Shown piece after piece: positions 32,001 to 44,700 of a DNA stretch of 64,000 nt. How positions within the stretch are numbered: position 1 is the first letter of the stretch; each line of letters starts with the position of its first letter. A program made the position numbers and the translations under genes. Location of the stretch: NCBI GenBank assembly GCA_950295325.1, contig OX485806.1, positions 38,194,001 to 38,258,000 on the forward strand. The letters are read 5' to 3'. This stretch comes from Polytrichum commune. Taxonomy: Eukaryota > Streptophyta > Polytrichopsida > Polytrichales > Polytrichaceae. The notes under the pieces are model-generated. The model was given only the letters and a program-made list of their open reading frames with translations, did not search any database and was not told the DNA's origin.

Positions 32001-33002
32001 GTTAGAATATAACTATGCACCCTCCAATACATGTCAAGGTACATATCAATATCCTCTACAATGTCATAATAAGACAAAATTTTGGAGAGGTTTAACACCA
32101 ATGATGACAAAGAACTAAAACTAATTGTTGGCATGAGGCGGACATACCTCACGAGAGTGGACCAAGCCGAATCTTCGGCGCGTGTGAAACAACTTGTGTG
32201 AATGTTGTGAATGCTATGGAGCAAAGAAGAAGGCTCCAAAAAATGTGTCGTACCTACCGCCTATGTGCCACGCTTCACCGCCTTCACATTACTATGCTTG
32301 TCCAAACCCTAAGCAAACCCAAGGGCCGTTGAGAAGTCACAACATTTTTCCCCAAAAAAAAATCCACAATGTTTCCCTCCAAACTAACACGTTTCATTCA
32401 AATTTGGACAGAATTTACACAATACTTCATCCAAGTAGTCTAACCCATAATTATTCTATTGATTCTACTACACACATTTGGGGGGATCCAATATCTATAA
32501 TCTTATTTTTTTCTACTGATTACTAAAATGGAGGAATTATTCACCACCTTATTTTACATATAAACATGTAGGGAACATATTTCCAAAGCTATGGTAGATC
32601 AAATGAATGTATAAATTTTACCCTCAACGAATTAAATTGACCCTATTTTTTATCTCACGTGGTTTCTAAAATTCCGATAGTCACCTCCCCGTGCTTAAAA
32701 TAGGAAGAAATATTGGAAAAATATGTATCTAGTAGATGGAGGAAACTATAGTTTAAGCTAGTGGTATTTCCTAAGAATAGTCAACAAATAAAAGAAGGGT
32801 TATACTAGACCAATAGGAAAAACCAAGTAGGAAACTAGGCGAAATTGGTAGGAGAGCCAATAGCATAAAGGAGGGGTGGAAGGGTCAAAGCACAATTTAT
32901 TATGTGCATGATAGTCATAGAACTAGTAACGTGAATGAGACAATACCCTTATAATACTCACTGCCAAATACAACAGTGTAAGTATTATGAATGGAAGACA
33001 CG
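29065..33002. other. Intergenic, no gene recognised
   Basis: A G12 tract occurs near 29779-29791. A 55-codon frame at 29346-29513 (starting MALPKGVSDLEVV) is the most protein-like stretch but matches nothing I know. The rest consists of short open frames without motifs. Confidence 0.4.
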
Positions 33003-33537
33003 ATAGTTGTCACGGGTAGATCACTCTAAGGCATTTTTGTGCACCACGTGCGGCTGGGGATTTTTTGTTTTGGGGCTATTTACCTTCAAGGGTTGTATTA
33101 AAGCCTCCCTATAATTACTTAAATTTCAAAAATGGTCCATTTGTTTGCACCCTTCCATTACTTATATTGTCCAAGTCACTGTAATTTTTTGTACTCTATA
33201 TTCCTTTTAACGACGGCGCGTTCCCTTTTCATCCATTTTTGGACAGACGGAAATCCCAATTATCATCCATCCCCGTGAGTCCTAAACCCATTTACATACC
33301 ATACTAAACATACCTTCTGGAATCCTTATCTTCAGCCCCTATATTAATTTTACAAAAAAATAATGACCCATGTTTTATGTCCATCTAACTTACTTATAAT
33401 GAGATTGTCTACATTTAATGGCCCCTTCATTATTTGGAATTCCTTTATAAATTTTATTTCAAATGATTTTAATCCTCTCTATATTATGCCGCACGTCGTT
33501 TGTAAAATGCACTAAGTGATCTACCCGTGATAGTTGT
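33003..33537. mobile_element. 519-bp hAT-like MITE with 8-bp target duplication
   Basis: Element 33011-33529 has terminal inverted repeats starting CACGGGTAGATCACT, extending about 45 bp with gaps to the shared ACGTGCGGC. It is flanked by perfect 8-bp direct repeats ATAGTTGT at 33003-33010 and 33530-33537. An 8-bp duplication with CA..TG ends is typical of hAT superfamily elements. No transposase inside. Confidence 0.88.
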
Positions 33538-35096
33538 TAACCTTTAGATGACAAAATAATCCTCTAAATGCCTCTCAATAGTCCTCTCAACCCCCCCCCC
33601 CCCCCCTTGACCTTTAAGTGTTAAGACTGTAGTTGGCAAGTAGACAATTGGGTATTATGAGGTAGGATGGGTGCGGTAGTGAGTGCCAATACCGGTATCT
33701 CTAAAGTATTTCATGAACCAATACATGTAGGTTGAATAAAAAAATGGTACAATTAGCCGCCATTACCAATAAGGAATGCTAGGATAGTGAAGGGTAGAAC
33801 AATACAAGTTTGGTAAGAATGACCACACTACTGGGGTACATAAAAGAATTTTTAATATTTGGCGACCATGCAACAAATACCTTATAGGATTTGGAAATGG
33901 ATAAGGGTATTGTTACAAGTTTTTAGTTCATCACTTTGTTAGAAATTCAAATTCAAGTCACATAGTTTTTCATTGGGAAGTCAATGGCTAAAAATATAAA
34001 AACATTTGCTTAAACCTCCCTTGGAACTAAATTGCCCTATTATTACCCAAGGCTCTTGGTAAATATCCATTTACCATGTCAACATCAAGAATACGGAAAG
34101 CACGTATAAGAGAAACAACAACCACTACTGCTAATATAGTGAGAAACATATTGGGTGAAAGGGAGATTACGAACTTGTGCCAACATAGCATTGTTGACTC
34201 GAGGCATCAAGCAACTTGTAGGGTCTTGAAAATTATGTGGATAGGGTATTTAAAGCGAAACCGAGTGAACCTCGTGGAAGAGAGATGGAGAACGAGATGT
34301 CTTGGAAATACAAAGGAGGCCCTGGTCGATCCACAAAGGACTACACAAGAGATGATCAAGGTAGAGTGGAATGAGGGTATCACCTAGCTATTGCGACATC
34401 TCAAAATCACGAATCACCCATCTTCTACCTGCTTGAGAGAATGAGTCAAATGGAAGAGTAGGAAATTCAAAGGAAGGAAAATATGAACACCTTGCATACC
34501 TTGACGGAGGGAATGGATACATGTGGTATTCCATTGACGCAAAATAATGGTACATTTTTTAACAATGTTGGAGCTAATAATAATAATAAAAAACCCATTG
34601 AGGAAGAATTTGGGAAGTATGTACAATTTTGATCAAAAGAGGTCAAATACATGTCTACACCAAAATTCCATATGAGCATCAATAATGAAGAAGGCAACAA
34701 TTACACCAAATCAATCTTGGGTTCCCAAAGAGAAATTGTGTACGTGATCGGAGTGTGTACAACCACCACCGTGGTTTATAGGAGCTTCAAGAGCTAATGT
34801 GTACCACATAGTTAGAATATTATTCCTCAAAACTCTAATGTATGCCATACTATGCTCAAAGATAACAACTAAGCTTTCCTTTTCATAAATGAGGATATAT
34901 TTCTTGATCCAACAACCTACTTTAGATCATTAGAGTGGGTATTTTCGACAAATATGTATATGTATATGTGTGTGTTTGATGTTTTTGAGGACACTAATAT
35001 AAGATGTTCTTGTACCCACAATGTGAGTTAGTAATAGGTCACATGAGTGATACTATAAATCAACGTAAATGATGGATAAGTATTTGTCAACAAGCA
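33538..35096. other. Intergenic, no gene recognised
   Basis: A C16 tract at about 33591-33606 and AT-rich DNA. A 103-codon open frame at 34076-34387 has basic composition but no motif, splice context or homologous block that I recognise, so it is not called as a gene. Confidence 0.4.
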
Positions 35097-37770
35097 TTAC
35101 GGCCTAGAGAATTTGTAAAATAGGAGAATCAAGCTAGAACATCCCCAAAATTCAAGATCCCTCAAAGAAATGAGTTTTCCAAGTCCCTCGGGTAATGTTA
35201 TCAAGCTTCCATAATACAAAAATTCAAGCGCCGTCAAAGAAGTGAGGTTTCCAAGTCCCTTAGATATTGTTGTCAAGCTTGAACAACTTGACAAATGTAG
35301 CTGGATGAAAGAAATGAGGTCTCCAAGTCCCTCGGGTAGTGTTGTTAAGCTCCAACACATTGACAAATAAAACTCCCTCAAAGAAATAAAATTTGCAGAT
35401 CCCTTGGGTAATGTTCTCAAGCTTGAACAATATGACAAATCAAACTCGATCAAAAAAATGAGGTTTCCAAGTCCCTTAAGAAATGTTCTCAAGCTTCAAC
35501 ATCCGCACAAATTAAGCGCCATCAAAGAAATGATGTAGTTAAGTCCCTCGGATAATGTCGTGAAGCTTGAAAAATCCATCAAATAAAGCTTTGTCTAGGA
35601 CGTGAGGTTTCCAACTCCCTTGGATAACGTTGGCAAGCTTCAACATTGCCACAAACACAACTTCGTCAAAAAAGTGCGGTTTCCAAGTCCCCCGGTTAAT
35701 GTTCTCAAACTTGAACATCTGCTCAAATCAAGCTCCGTCAATGAAGTGAGGTTTCCAAGTCCCTCGGGTAATGTTGTCAAGCTTGAACATCCGCTCAAAT
35801 AAAGCTTCCTCAATGAAGTGTGCTTTCCAACTCCCTCGGGTAATGTTCTCAAGCTTGAGCATCCGCTCAAATAAAGCTCCGTCAATGAAGTGAGGTTTCC
35901 AAGTCCCTCAGGTAATGTTGTCAAGTCTCAACATCCGCTCCAATTAAGCTCCGTTAATGAAGTGAGGTTTCGAAGTCCCTCGGGTAATGTTGTCAAGCTT
36001 GAACATCCATACAAATCAACCTCCATCAATGAAGTGAGGTTTCCAAGTCCCTGGGGTAATGTTGTCAAGCTTGAACATCCATCCAAATGAAGCTCCGTCA
36101 ATGAAGTGTGGTTTCTAAGTCCCTCGGGTAATGTTGTCAAGCTTGAACATTCGCTCAAATCAAGCCACGTCAAAGAAGTGAGGTTTCCAAGGCCCTCGGG
36201 TAATGTTGTCAAGCTTGAACATCTTCTCAAAATAAAGCAGCCTCAATGAAGTGAGGTTTCCAAGTCCCTCGGGTTATGTTCTCAAGCTTGAACATCCATC
36301 CCAATTAACGTGCGTCAATGAAGGGAGGTTTCCAAGTCCCTCGGGTAATGTTGTCAAGCTTGAACATCCCCTCAAATAAAGCTCCGTCAATGAAGTGAGG
36401 TTTCCAAGTCCCTCGGGGAATGTTCTCAAGCTTGAACATCCGCTCAAATCAAGCTTCTTCAATGAAGTGAGGTTTCCAAGTCCCTCGGGAAATGCTGTTA
36501 AGCTTCAACATCCATGGAAATGAAGCTTCGTCAATGAAGTGAGGTTTCCAAGTCCCTCGGGTAATGTTGTCAACCTTAAACATCCGCTCAAATTAAGCTC
36601 CGTCAATGAAGTGCGGTTTCCAAGTCCCTCGGGTAATGTTGTCAACCTTAAACATCCGCTCAAATTAAGCTCCGCCAATGAAGTGCGGTTTCCAAGTCCC
36701 TCGGGTAATGTTGTCAACCTTAAACATCCGCTCAAATTAAGCTCCGTCAATGAAGTGCGGTTTCCAAGTCCCTCGCGTAATGTTGTCAAGCTTGAACATC
36801 CGCTCATATTAAGCCATGTCAAGGAAGTGAGGTTTCCAAGTCCCTTGGATAATGTTGTCAAGCTTGAACATCCGCTCAAATGAAGCTTCGTCAATGAAGT
36901 GAGGTTTCCAAGTGCCTCGGCTAATGTTGTCAATTTTGAACATCCGCTCAAATTAAGCTCCGTCAATGAAGTGAGGTATCCAAGTCCCTCGGGTGATGTT
37001 GTCAACCTTGAACATCCGCTCAGATTAAGCCATGTCAAGGAAGTGAGGTTTCGAAGTCCCTCGGGTAATGTTGTCAAGCTTGAACATCCGCTTAAAGAAA
37101 GCTTCGTTAATGAAGTGAGGTTTCGAAGTCCCTCGGGTAATGTTCTCAAGCTTGTACATCCATCCAAATTAACGTGCGTCAATGAGGGGAGGTTTCCAAG
37201 TCCCTCGGGCAATGTTGTCAAGCTTAAACATCCGCTCAAACCAACCTTGATCAATGAAGTGAGGTTTCCAAGTCCCTCGGCTAATGTTGTCAACCTCGAA
37301 CATCCGCTCAGTTTAAGCTCCGTCAATGAAGTGAGGTTCCCAAGTCCCTCGGATAATGTTGTCAAGCTTGAACATCCGCTCAGATCAAGCCATGTCAAGG
37401 AAGTGAGGTTTCCAAGTCCCTTGGGTAATGTTGTCAAGCTTGCGCATCCGCTCAAATGAAGCTCCGTCAATGAAGTGAGGTTTCCTAGTCCCTCAGGTAA
37501 TGTTGTCAAGCTTGAACATATGCTCAAATAAAGCTTCGTTAATGAAGTGAGGTTTCCAAGTCCATCGGGTAATGTTGTCAACCTTGAACATCCGCTCAAA
37601 TTAAGCTCCCTCCATGAAGTGAGGTTTCCAAGTCCCTCGGGTAATGTTGTCAAGCTTGAACATCCGCTCAAATAAAGCTTCGTCAATGAGGTGAGGTTTC
37701 CAAGTCCCTCTCGTAATGTTCTCAAGCTTGAATATCCGTTCAAATGAAGCTCCGTCAACTAGGTGAGGTT
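35097..37770 (-). pseudogene. Decayed continuation of the LRR array
   Basis: This is the same 72-bp coding unit as the PNL gene, continuing about 37 more repeats beyond its stop. The frame of the gene is kept to about 36240 apart from stops: TAG at 37759-37761 (a Ser codon) and TGA at 36505-36507 (Ser of the GCS motif). A frame change near 36235 then puts the remaining repeats in another frame. Toward 35100 the units diverge (NLIFLIEFDLSYCSSLRTL). It is either the former C-terminus of a longer protein or an adjacent broken copy. Confidence 0.75.
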
Positions 37771-40700
37771 TCAAAGTCCCTCGGGTAATGTTGTCAAGGT
37801 TGAACATCCGCTCAAATAAAGCTTCGTTAATGAAGTGAGGTTTCCAAGTCCCTCGGGTAATGTTGTCAAGCTTGAACATCCATCCAAATTAACGTGCGTC
37901 AATGAAGGGAGGTTTGCAAGTCCCTCGGGTAATGTTCTCAAGCTTGAACATCCATCCAAATTAAGCTCCGTCAATGAAGTGAGGTTTCCAAGTCCCTCCG
38001 GTAATGTTGTCAACCTTGAACATCCATACAAATTAAGCTTCGTCAATGAAGTGAGGTTTCCAAGTCCCTCGGCTAATGTTGTCAACCTCGAACATCCACT
38101 CAGTTTAAGCTCCGTCAATGAAGTGAGGTTTCCAAGTCCCTCGGGTAATGTTGTCAAGCTTAAACATCCGCTCAGATCAAGCCATGTCAAGGAAGTGAGG
38201 TTTCCAAGTCCCTTGGGTAATGTTGTCAAGCTTGCGCATCTGCTCAAATGAATCTCCGTCAATGAAGTGAGGTTTCCTAGTCCCTCGGGTAATGTTGTCA
38301 AGCTTGAACATCTGCTCAAATAAAGGTTCGTTAATGAAGTGAGGTTTCCAAGTCCGTCGGGTAATGTTGTCAAGCTTAACCATCCGCTCAAACCAACCTT
38401 CGTCAATGAAGTGAGGTTTACAAGTCCCTCGGGTAATGTTGTCAACCTTGAACATCCGCTCAAATTAAGCTCTCTCAATGAAGTGAGGTTTCCAAGTCCC
38501 TCGGGTAATGTTGTCAAGCTTGAACATCTGCTCAAATGAAGCCATGTCAAAGAAGTGAGCTTTCCAAGTCCCTCAGGTAATGTTGTCAAGCTTGAACATC
38601 CGGTCAAATAAAGCTCCGTCAATGATGTGAGGTTTCCTAGTCCCTCGGGTAATGTTGTCAAGCTTGAACATCCGCTCAAATAAAGGTTGGTTAATGAAGT
38701 GAGGTTTCCAAGTCCGTCGGGTAATGTTGTCAAGCTTAACCATCCGCTCAAACCAACCTTCGTCAATGAAGTGAGGTTTACAAGTCCCTTGGGTAATGTT
38801 GTCAAGTTTGAACGTCCGGTCAAATCAAGCTCCGTCAATGATGTGAGCTTTCCAAGTCCCTTGGGTAATGTTGTCAAGTTTGAACACCCGCTCAAATAAA
38901 GCTTCGTCAATGAAGTGAGGTTTCCAAGTCCCTCGGGTAATGTTGTCAAGCTTGAACACCCGCTCAAATAAAGCTCCGTCAATGAAGTGAGGTATCCAAG
39001 TCCCTCGGGTAATGTTGTCAAGCTTGAACATCCGCTCAAATTAAGCTCTCTCAATGAAGTGAGGTTTCCAAGTCCCTCAGGTAATGTTGTCAAGCTTGAA
39101 CATCCGCTCAAATTAAGCTCCGTCAATGATGTGAGGTTTCCTAGTCCCTCGGGTAATGTTTTCAAGCTTGAACATCCATCCAAATTAAGCTCCGGCAATG
39201 AAGTGAGGTTTCCAAGTCCCTCGGGTAATGTTGTCAAGCTTGAACATCTGCTCAAATGAAGCTTCGTGAATGAAGTGAGGTTTCCAAGTCCCTCGGGTAA
39301 TGTGGTCAACCTTGAACATCCGCTCAAATGAAGCCATGTCAAAGAAGTGAGCTTTCCAAGTCCCTCGGGTAATGTTGTCAAGCTTGAACATCCGGTCAAA
39401 TTAAGCTCCGTCAATGATGTGAGGTTTCCAAGTCCCTCGGGTAATGTTGTCAAGCTTGAACATCCGCTCAAATAAAGCTTCGTTAATGAAGTGAGGTTTC
39501 CAAGTCCCTCGGGTAATGTTTTCAAGCTTGAACATCCATCCAAATTAAGCTCCGGCAATGAAGTGAGGTTTCCAAGTCCCTCGGGTAATGTTGTCAAGCT
39601 TGAACATCTGCTCAAATGAAGCTTCGTGAATGAAGTGAGGTTTCCAAGTCCCTCGGGTAATGTGGTCAACCTTGAACATCCGCTCAAATGAAGCCATGTC
39701 AAAGAAGTGAGTTTTCCAAGTCCCTCGGGTAATGTTGTCAAGCTTGAACATCCGGTCAAATAAAGCTCCGTCAATGATGTGAGGTTTCCTAGTCCCTCGG
39801 GTAATGTTGTCAAGCTTGAACATCCGCTCAAATAAAGCTTCGTTAATGAAGTGAGGTTTCCGAGTCCGTCGGGTAATGTTGTCAAGCTTAACCATCCGCT
39901 CAAACCAACCTTCGTCAATGAAGTGAGGTTTCCAAGTCCCTCGGGTAATGTTGTCAAGCTCGAACATCCGCTCAAATAAAGCTCCGTCAATGAAGTGAGG
40001 TTTCCAAGTCCCTCCGGTAATGTTGTCAAGCTTGAACATCCATACAAATTAAGCTTCGTCAATGAAGTGAGGTTTCCAAGTCCCTCGGGTAATGTTGTCA
40101 AGCTTGAACACCCGCTCAAATAAAGCTCCGTCAATGAAGTGAGGTATCCAAGTCCCTCGGGTAATGTTATCAAGCTTGAACATCCGCTCAAATTAAGCTC
40201 CGTCAATGATGTGAGCTTTCCAAGTCCCTCGGGTAATGTGGTCAAGCTTGAACATCCGTCCAAAAGAAGCTCCGTCAATGATGTGAGCTTTCCAAGTCCC
40301 TCGGGTAATGTGGTCAAGCTTGAACAGTTGCTCAAACGAAGCAATGTCAAAGAAGTGAGGTTTACAAGTCCCTCGGGTAATGTGCTCAAGCTTGAACATC
40401 CGGTCAAACGAAGCTCCGTCAATGATGTGAGCTTTCCAAGTCCCTCGGGTAATGTGGTCAAGCTTGAATAGTTGCTCGAACGAAGCAATGTCAAAGAAGT
40501 GAGGTTTACAAGTCCCTCGGGTAATGTGCTCAAGCTTGAACATCCGGTCAAACGAAGCTCCGTCAATGATGTGAGCTTTCCAAGTCCCTCGGGTAATGTG
40601 GTCAAGCTTGAAGAGTTGCTCAAACGAAGCAATGTCAAAGAAGTGAGGTTTACAAGTCCCTCGGGTAATGTGCTCAAGCTTGAACAACTGTTCAAATGAA

Positions 40701-41740
40701 GCTCCGTCAATGATGTGAGCTTTCCAAGTCCCTCGGGTAATGTGATCAAGCTTGAACATCCGCTCAAACGAAGCGATGTCAAAGAAGTGAGGTTTACAAG
40801 TCCCTCGGGTAATGTGGTGAAGCTTGAACATCCGCTCAAATGAAGCCATGTCAAAGAAGTGAGGTTTCCAAGTCCCTCGGGTAATGTTGTCAAGCTTGAA
40901 CATTCGCTCAAATCAAGCTCCGTCAATGAAGTGAGGTTGCCAAGTCCCTCGGGTAATGTTGTCAAGCTTGAACATCCATCCAAATTAAGGTCCGTTAATG
41001 AAGTGAGGTTTCCAAGTCCCTCGGGTAATGTTGTCAACCTTGAACAGTTGCTCAAACAAAGCAATGTTAAAGAAGTGAGGTTCCCAAGTCCCTCGGGTAA
41101 TGTTGTCAAGCTTGAGCATCCGGTCAAATGAAGCTCCGTCAATGAACTGAGCTTTTGAAGTCCCTCGGGTAATGTTGTCAAGCTTGAACATCCGCTCAAA
41201 TAAAGGTTCGTTAATGAAGTGAGGTTTCCAAGTCCGTCGGGTAATGTTGTCAAGCTTAACCATCCGCTCAGACCAACCTTCGTCAATGAAGTGAGGTTTA
41301 CAAGTCCCTCGGGTAATGTTGTCAAGCTTGAACATCCGCTCAAATGAAGCCATGTCAAAGAAGTGAGGTTTCCAAGTCCCTTGGGTAATGTTGTCAAGCT
41401 TGAACATTCATACAAAGTAAGATGCGTCAATGAAGTGAGGTTTCCAAGTCCCTCGGGTAATGTTGTCAAGCTTGAACATTCATCCAAATTAAGCTCCGTC
41501 AATGAAGTGAGGTTTTCAAGTCCCTCGGGTAATGTTGTTAAGCTTGAACATTCGCTCAAATTAAGCTCTGTCAATGAAGTGAGGTTTCCAAGTCCCTCGG
41601 GTAATGTTGTCAAGCTTGAGCATTTATTCAAACCAAGCTTCGTCAATGAAGTGAGGTTTCCGAGTCCCTTGGGTAATGTTGTCAACCTTGAACATCCTTC
41701 AAGATGAAGTTTCGTCAAGGAAGTCAAGTTTCCAAGTCCC
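37771..41740 (-). repeat. 72-bp coding minisatellite (LRR units)
   Basis: About 55 head-to-tail units of 72 bp inside the last exon. Most units contain 'aagtccctcgggtaatgt' and many contain AAGCTT. Higher-order periods are visible: 144 bp at about 40325-40690, and 360 bp between 39185-39400 and 39545-39760. All six frames are largely open because the unit length is a multiple of three and the unit lacks stops, so the many antisense open frames here are artefacts. Confidence 0.95.
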
Positions 41741-44700
41741 TCATCCAATGCTTCCAACATTTCCAATCCCTCTAAATCAAAGGTTTCCAATGAATGCAAT
41801 TCCCATAGTTGTTGGGGCAATTGTTGAAAGTTAACATTGATAAATATGGCCTTCAATTGACATGATTGTTCTTGAACTTGTGAAAGAAGATCTTTGAATA
41901 ATTGAAAGTCGGTTGATGGATTGTTCATATGATCATGAATTGTCAGTAGTCGAAGGTTGCTTAGATCCAGATGTGAATAATAATTTAGATGGGATTGCGA
42001 TGTTCTATATAATATACCTTCCATTTTATTGGTTCCCTGCTTTGCAAGATGTACAAATCATATCAAAATATATAGATTATTAATAAAGTCATATATTGGT
42101 TTGCAGAATGATGGAATAAAGCAAGCCATTGCAAAGACTAAAGAAGAATCTAAATTGATTATGAATATCTTGACCGTCATAAACATGAAATTAACCGTCA
42201 AATAAAATCTAATTCAAATTGCACATTTGGTTTGTATAGACTTTACAATGGTTACGTGGAACAAACATTGTCATACAAATTGTTCATATCCATTCATACC
42301 TTGCTTGTAGATTGAGTTGAAGGAATGGAGTCAACACTCCAAACTCGAGTGCCCAAATATTCTTCAAAAGTTTCCACAATCATTCGTCCCATGTCATGTA
42401 GTTGGTCGTGCATTTCTATGCATCCATATTCATCAATATTTACCAACGACCGCTCTATCAACGTATTCAATGATTCTATTTGCGGGATACCTTTAATGGT
42501 CCACGCGTGCAAGGCTCTATCTATTGACATGCCTTCAGGGTAAACATCTTTGCAAAAGAAGCACGCTATGTCCAAAAACATATTTTTTTCATGCATTCCC
42601 AATCCATCAAAGCTTACTCTCAATGTGCTCCAAAGTTTGGTGTCTTCAAATTCTTCTTTGTTACCATCCAAACATCTTCCCCTATTAATTCTTCGTAATG
42701 CTCGCTCCCAGCATCGCAACCTCCGTTTATCCCGCAAAAATGCACCCAATACTCCTAGGCTTAAAGGCAAACCACTGCAAGCTTTCACTATTCTTCCTCC
42801 TATATCACAAAATTCAATTGGTAAAGAACCTCCGGTCGCACGTGAGTGATGGATAAAAAGCTCCTTTGCTGCATTTTCATCCAATGTGTCCACCTTAATT
42901 TTTCCCTTCTCTTCGACACGGTCTTTTATCTTGTCCCAATTGCGGGTTGTTATAACCAATGTGATGCCCGCATTGTCACTCAAAATATCCGGATGGAGAA
43001 GTTCATCTAGTTGATCTTGATCCCTTATATCATCCAATATTATGAGAACCTTCTTACCAATCATAAATTGCTTCAACATGTTTTGTGCATTCACCAAATT
43101 TGTTGGCAAGCTTTTAGGACCTTCTTCAAAGTCTTTTAACATATCACATATAATTCCAAGGGAATCACTTTTATTCTTCAAGTCTTTGGCAAAACATGAT
43201 GCATTGTATGCAAACTTCAATTCATCAAATACGGCATTTGCCAACGTAGTCTTCCCAATTCCACCCATGCCAATGAGACCCAAAATTCTCACTTCCTTGA
43301 GGCGATCCTTGACTTTTCTAAGGTTTCGTTCAAGACCAACCACCTTGTTGTTCATTGGCTTTGTTGTTTCCTTCACCTACGTAAACAATGCATGCAATTA
43401 GAACCTACTTTTGATTCGAATTACATCCTCAACGACCTACATTTTAATCCTAATAAACAGAAATGACAAGCTATCCATATGAAAATAGTTTTTATTAGGC
43501 ATTTGAACACCAAAACGGTTCGCACCTTTATAATAGGTTTCTCTTTGACCTCCTTTGCCTTCTCAATTCTTGAGTTCCTTTGGAGCAAGGCTCCATCCTT
43601 TTCAAACTCGGGACATAGGGTTGCCGAGTATGTTCCTCTCAAAAACATTTTCTTCAAAGCTATCAATTTTTCACAAATTTCAAAAAATGTTGGCCTTTGT
43701 AAAGGATCCTCCACCCAACATTCCTCGATCAACCTCGTAAGCTCTTCACAATTCATTGGCAATTTTGGCCTTTCAAATTCCTTTATTTTTTCCAAAACAT
43801 CTTTGCAGCTCACGTCATCGCTCCCAAATGGAGCAGTTTGTGACAAGATCTCTGAACATGTCATAGCAAAGGACCATACATCAGCTTGAAATAAACTTGC
43901 ATGAGATCCAAGATCGTTATCAACTATCTCCAGTGCCATATACTTAGGTGTACCAACACGATAGTAGCGTTGTTCCTCGGAAACTTTGCTTGGAACATCA
44001 ATGTTGGAAGTACCATAATCAACCAACTTGACCAAGAATCCGCTAGAATTCAATTTTCCTCCTTTCATGGAATTAGGTCTCAAAAGCACATTGTCCGGCT
44101 TTAAATCAAGATGGGCAACATGCATGTCATGAAGATAACACATGCCACTTGCAATTTGAAGCATGATATCAATTGCAACAACATATGATAACGGTTTAGA
44201 TTGCTTCTTCAACATGCCACTCAAGCTCATGTCCATGAACTCCATCACCAAATACAAATTTTCTTCGCCACATTTTTTTAAAGGATCGTGAGGCCAAGAA
44301 CATAACTCATCTAAGCACCCACTAACTCCACAATAAATGAATTTGATGAGATTCGGATGGCTCAAGCCTGCTAGAATACCGATCTCTTTACGACAATTTG
44401 GCACTTGCGAAATCTTTGTTGCACATTGAAAGCCGAACCATATAGATTCATAGACCGCACCACATGCTCCTGTCCCAATTTCTTCACGAAGCTTTGGTTT
44501 CAATGAATCAATGACATTTGGAACCTCCACACTATCGAGCTCTCCACCTTCTAGTTGCGAGTCTCGCAATCTTCGCTGTAAATATTCTCTCCATTCATGG
44601 TTGCTATCATCCTTGAGAGTTTCTTGAAGAACCTTTTCATCGTGCTCAATATCTTTCAAGGTGGGCATGTCAACATCAACAATAAGCCTCATAGAATGCG

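Noticed and set aside
34076-34387. 103-codon plus-strand open frame as a gene
   Set aside because: Compositionally basic but no conserved motif, no splice context, and surrounded by non-coding DNA. Random frames of this length are expected in 64 kb.
36539-41707. Many plus-strand open frames (MRFPSPSGNVVKLEHPLK-type) and further minus-strand frames (MFKLDNITRGTWKPH-type) over the LRR array
   Set aside because: They are other-frame readings of the 72-bp LRR unit, whose length is a multiple of three and which lacks stops in all frames. The NB-ARC exon joins in phase only to the LPEGLGNLTSL frame.
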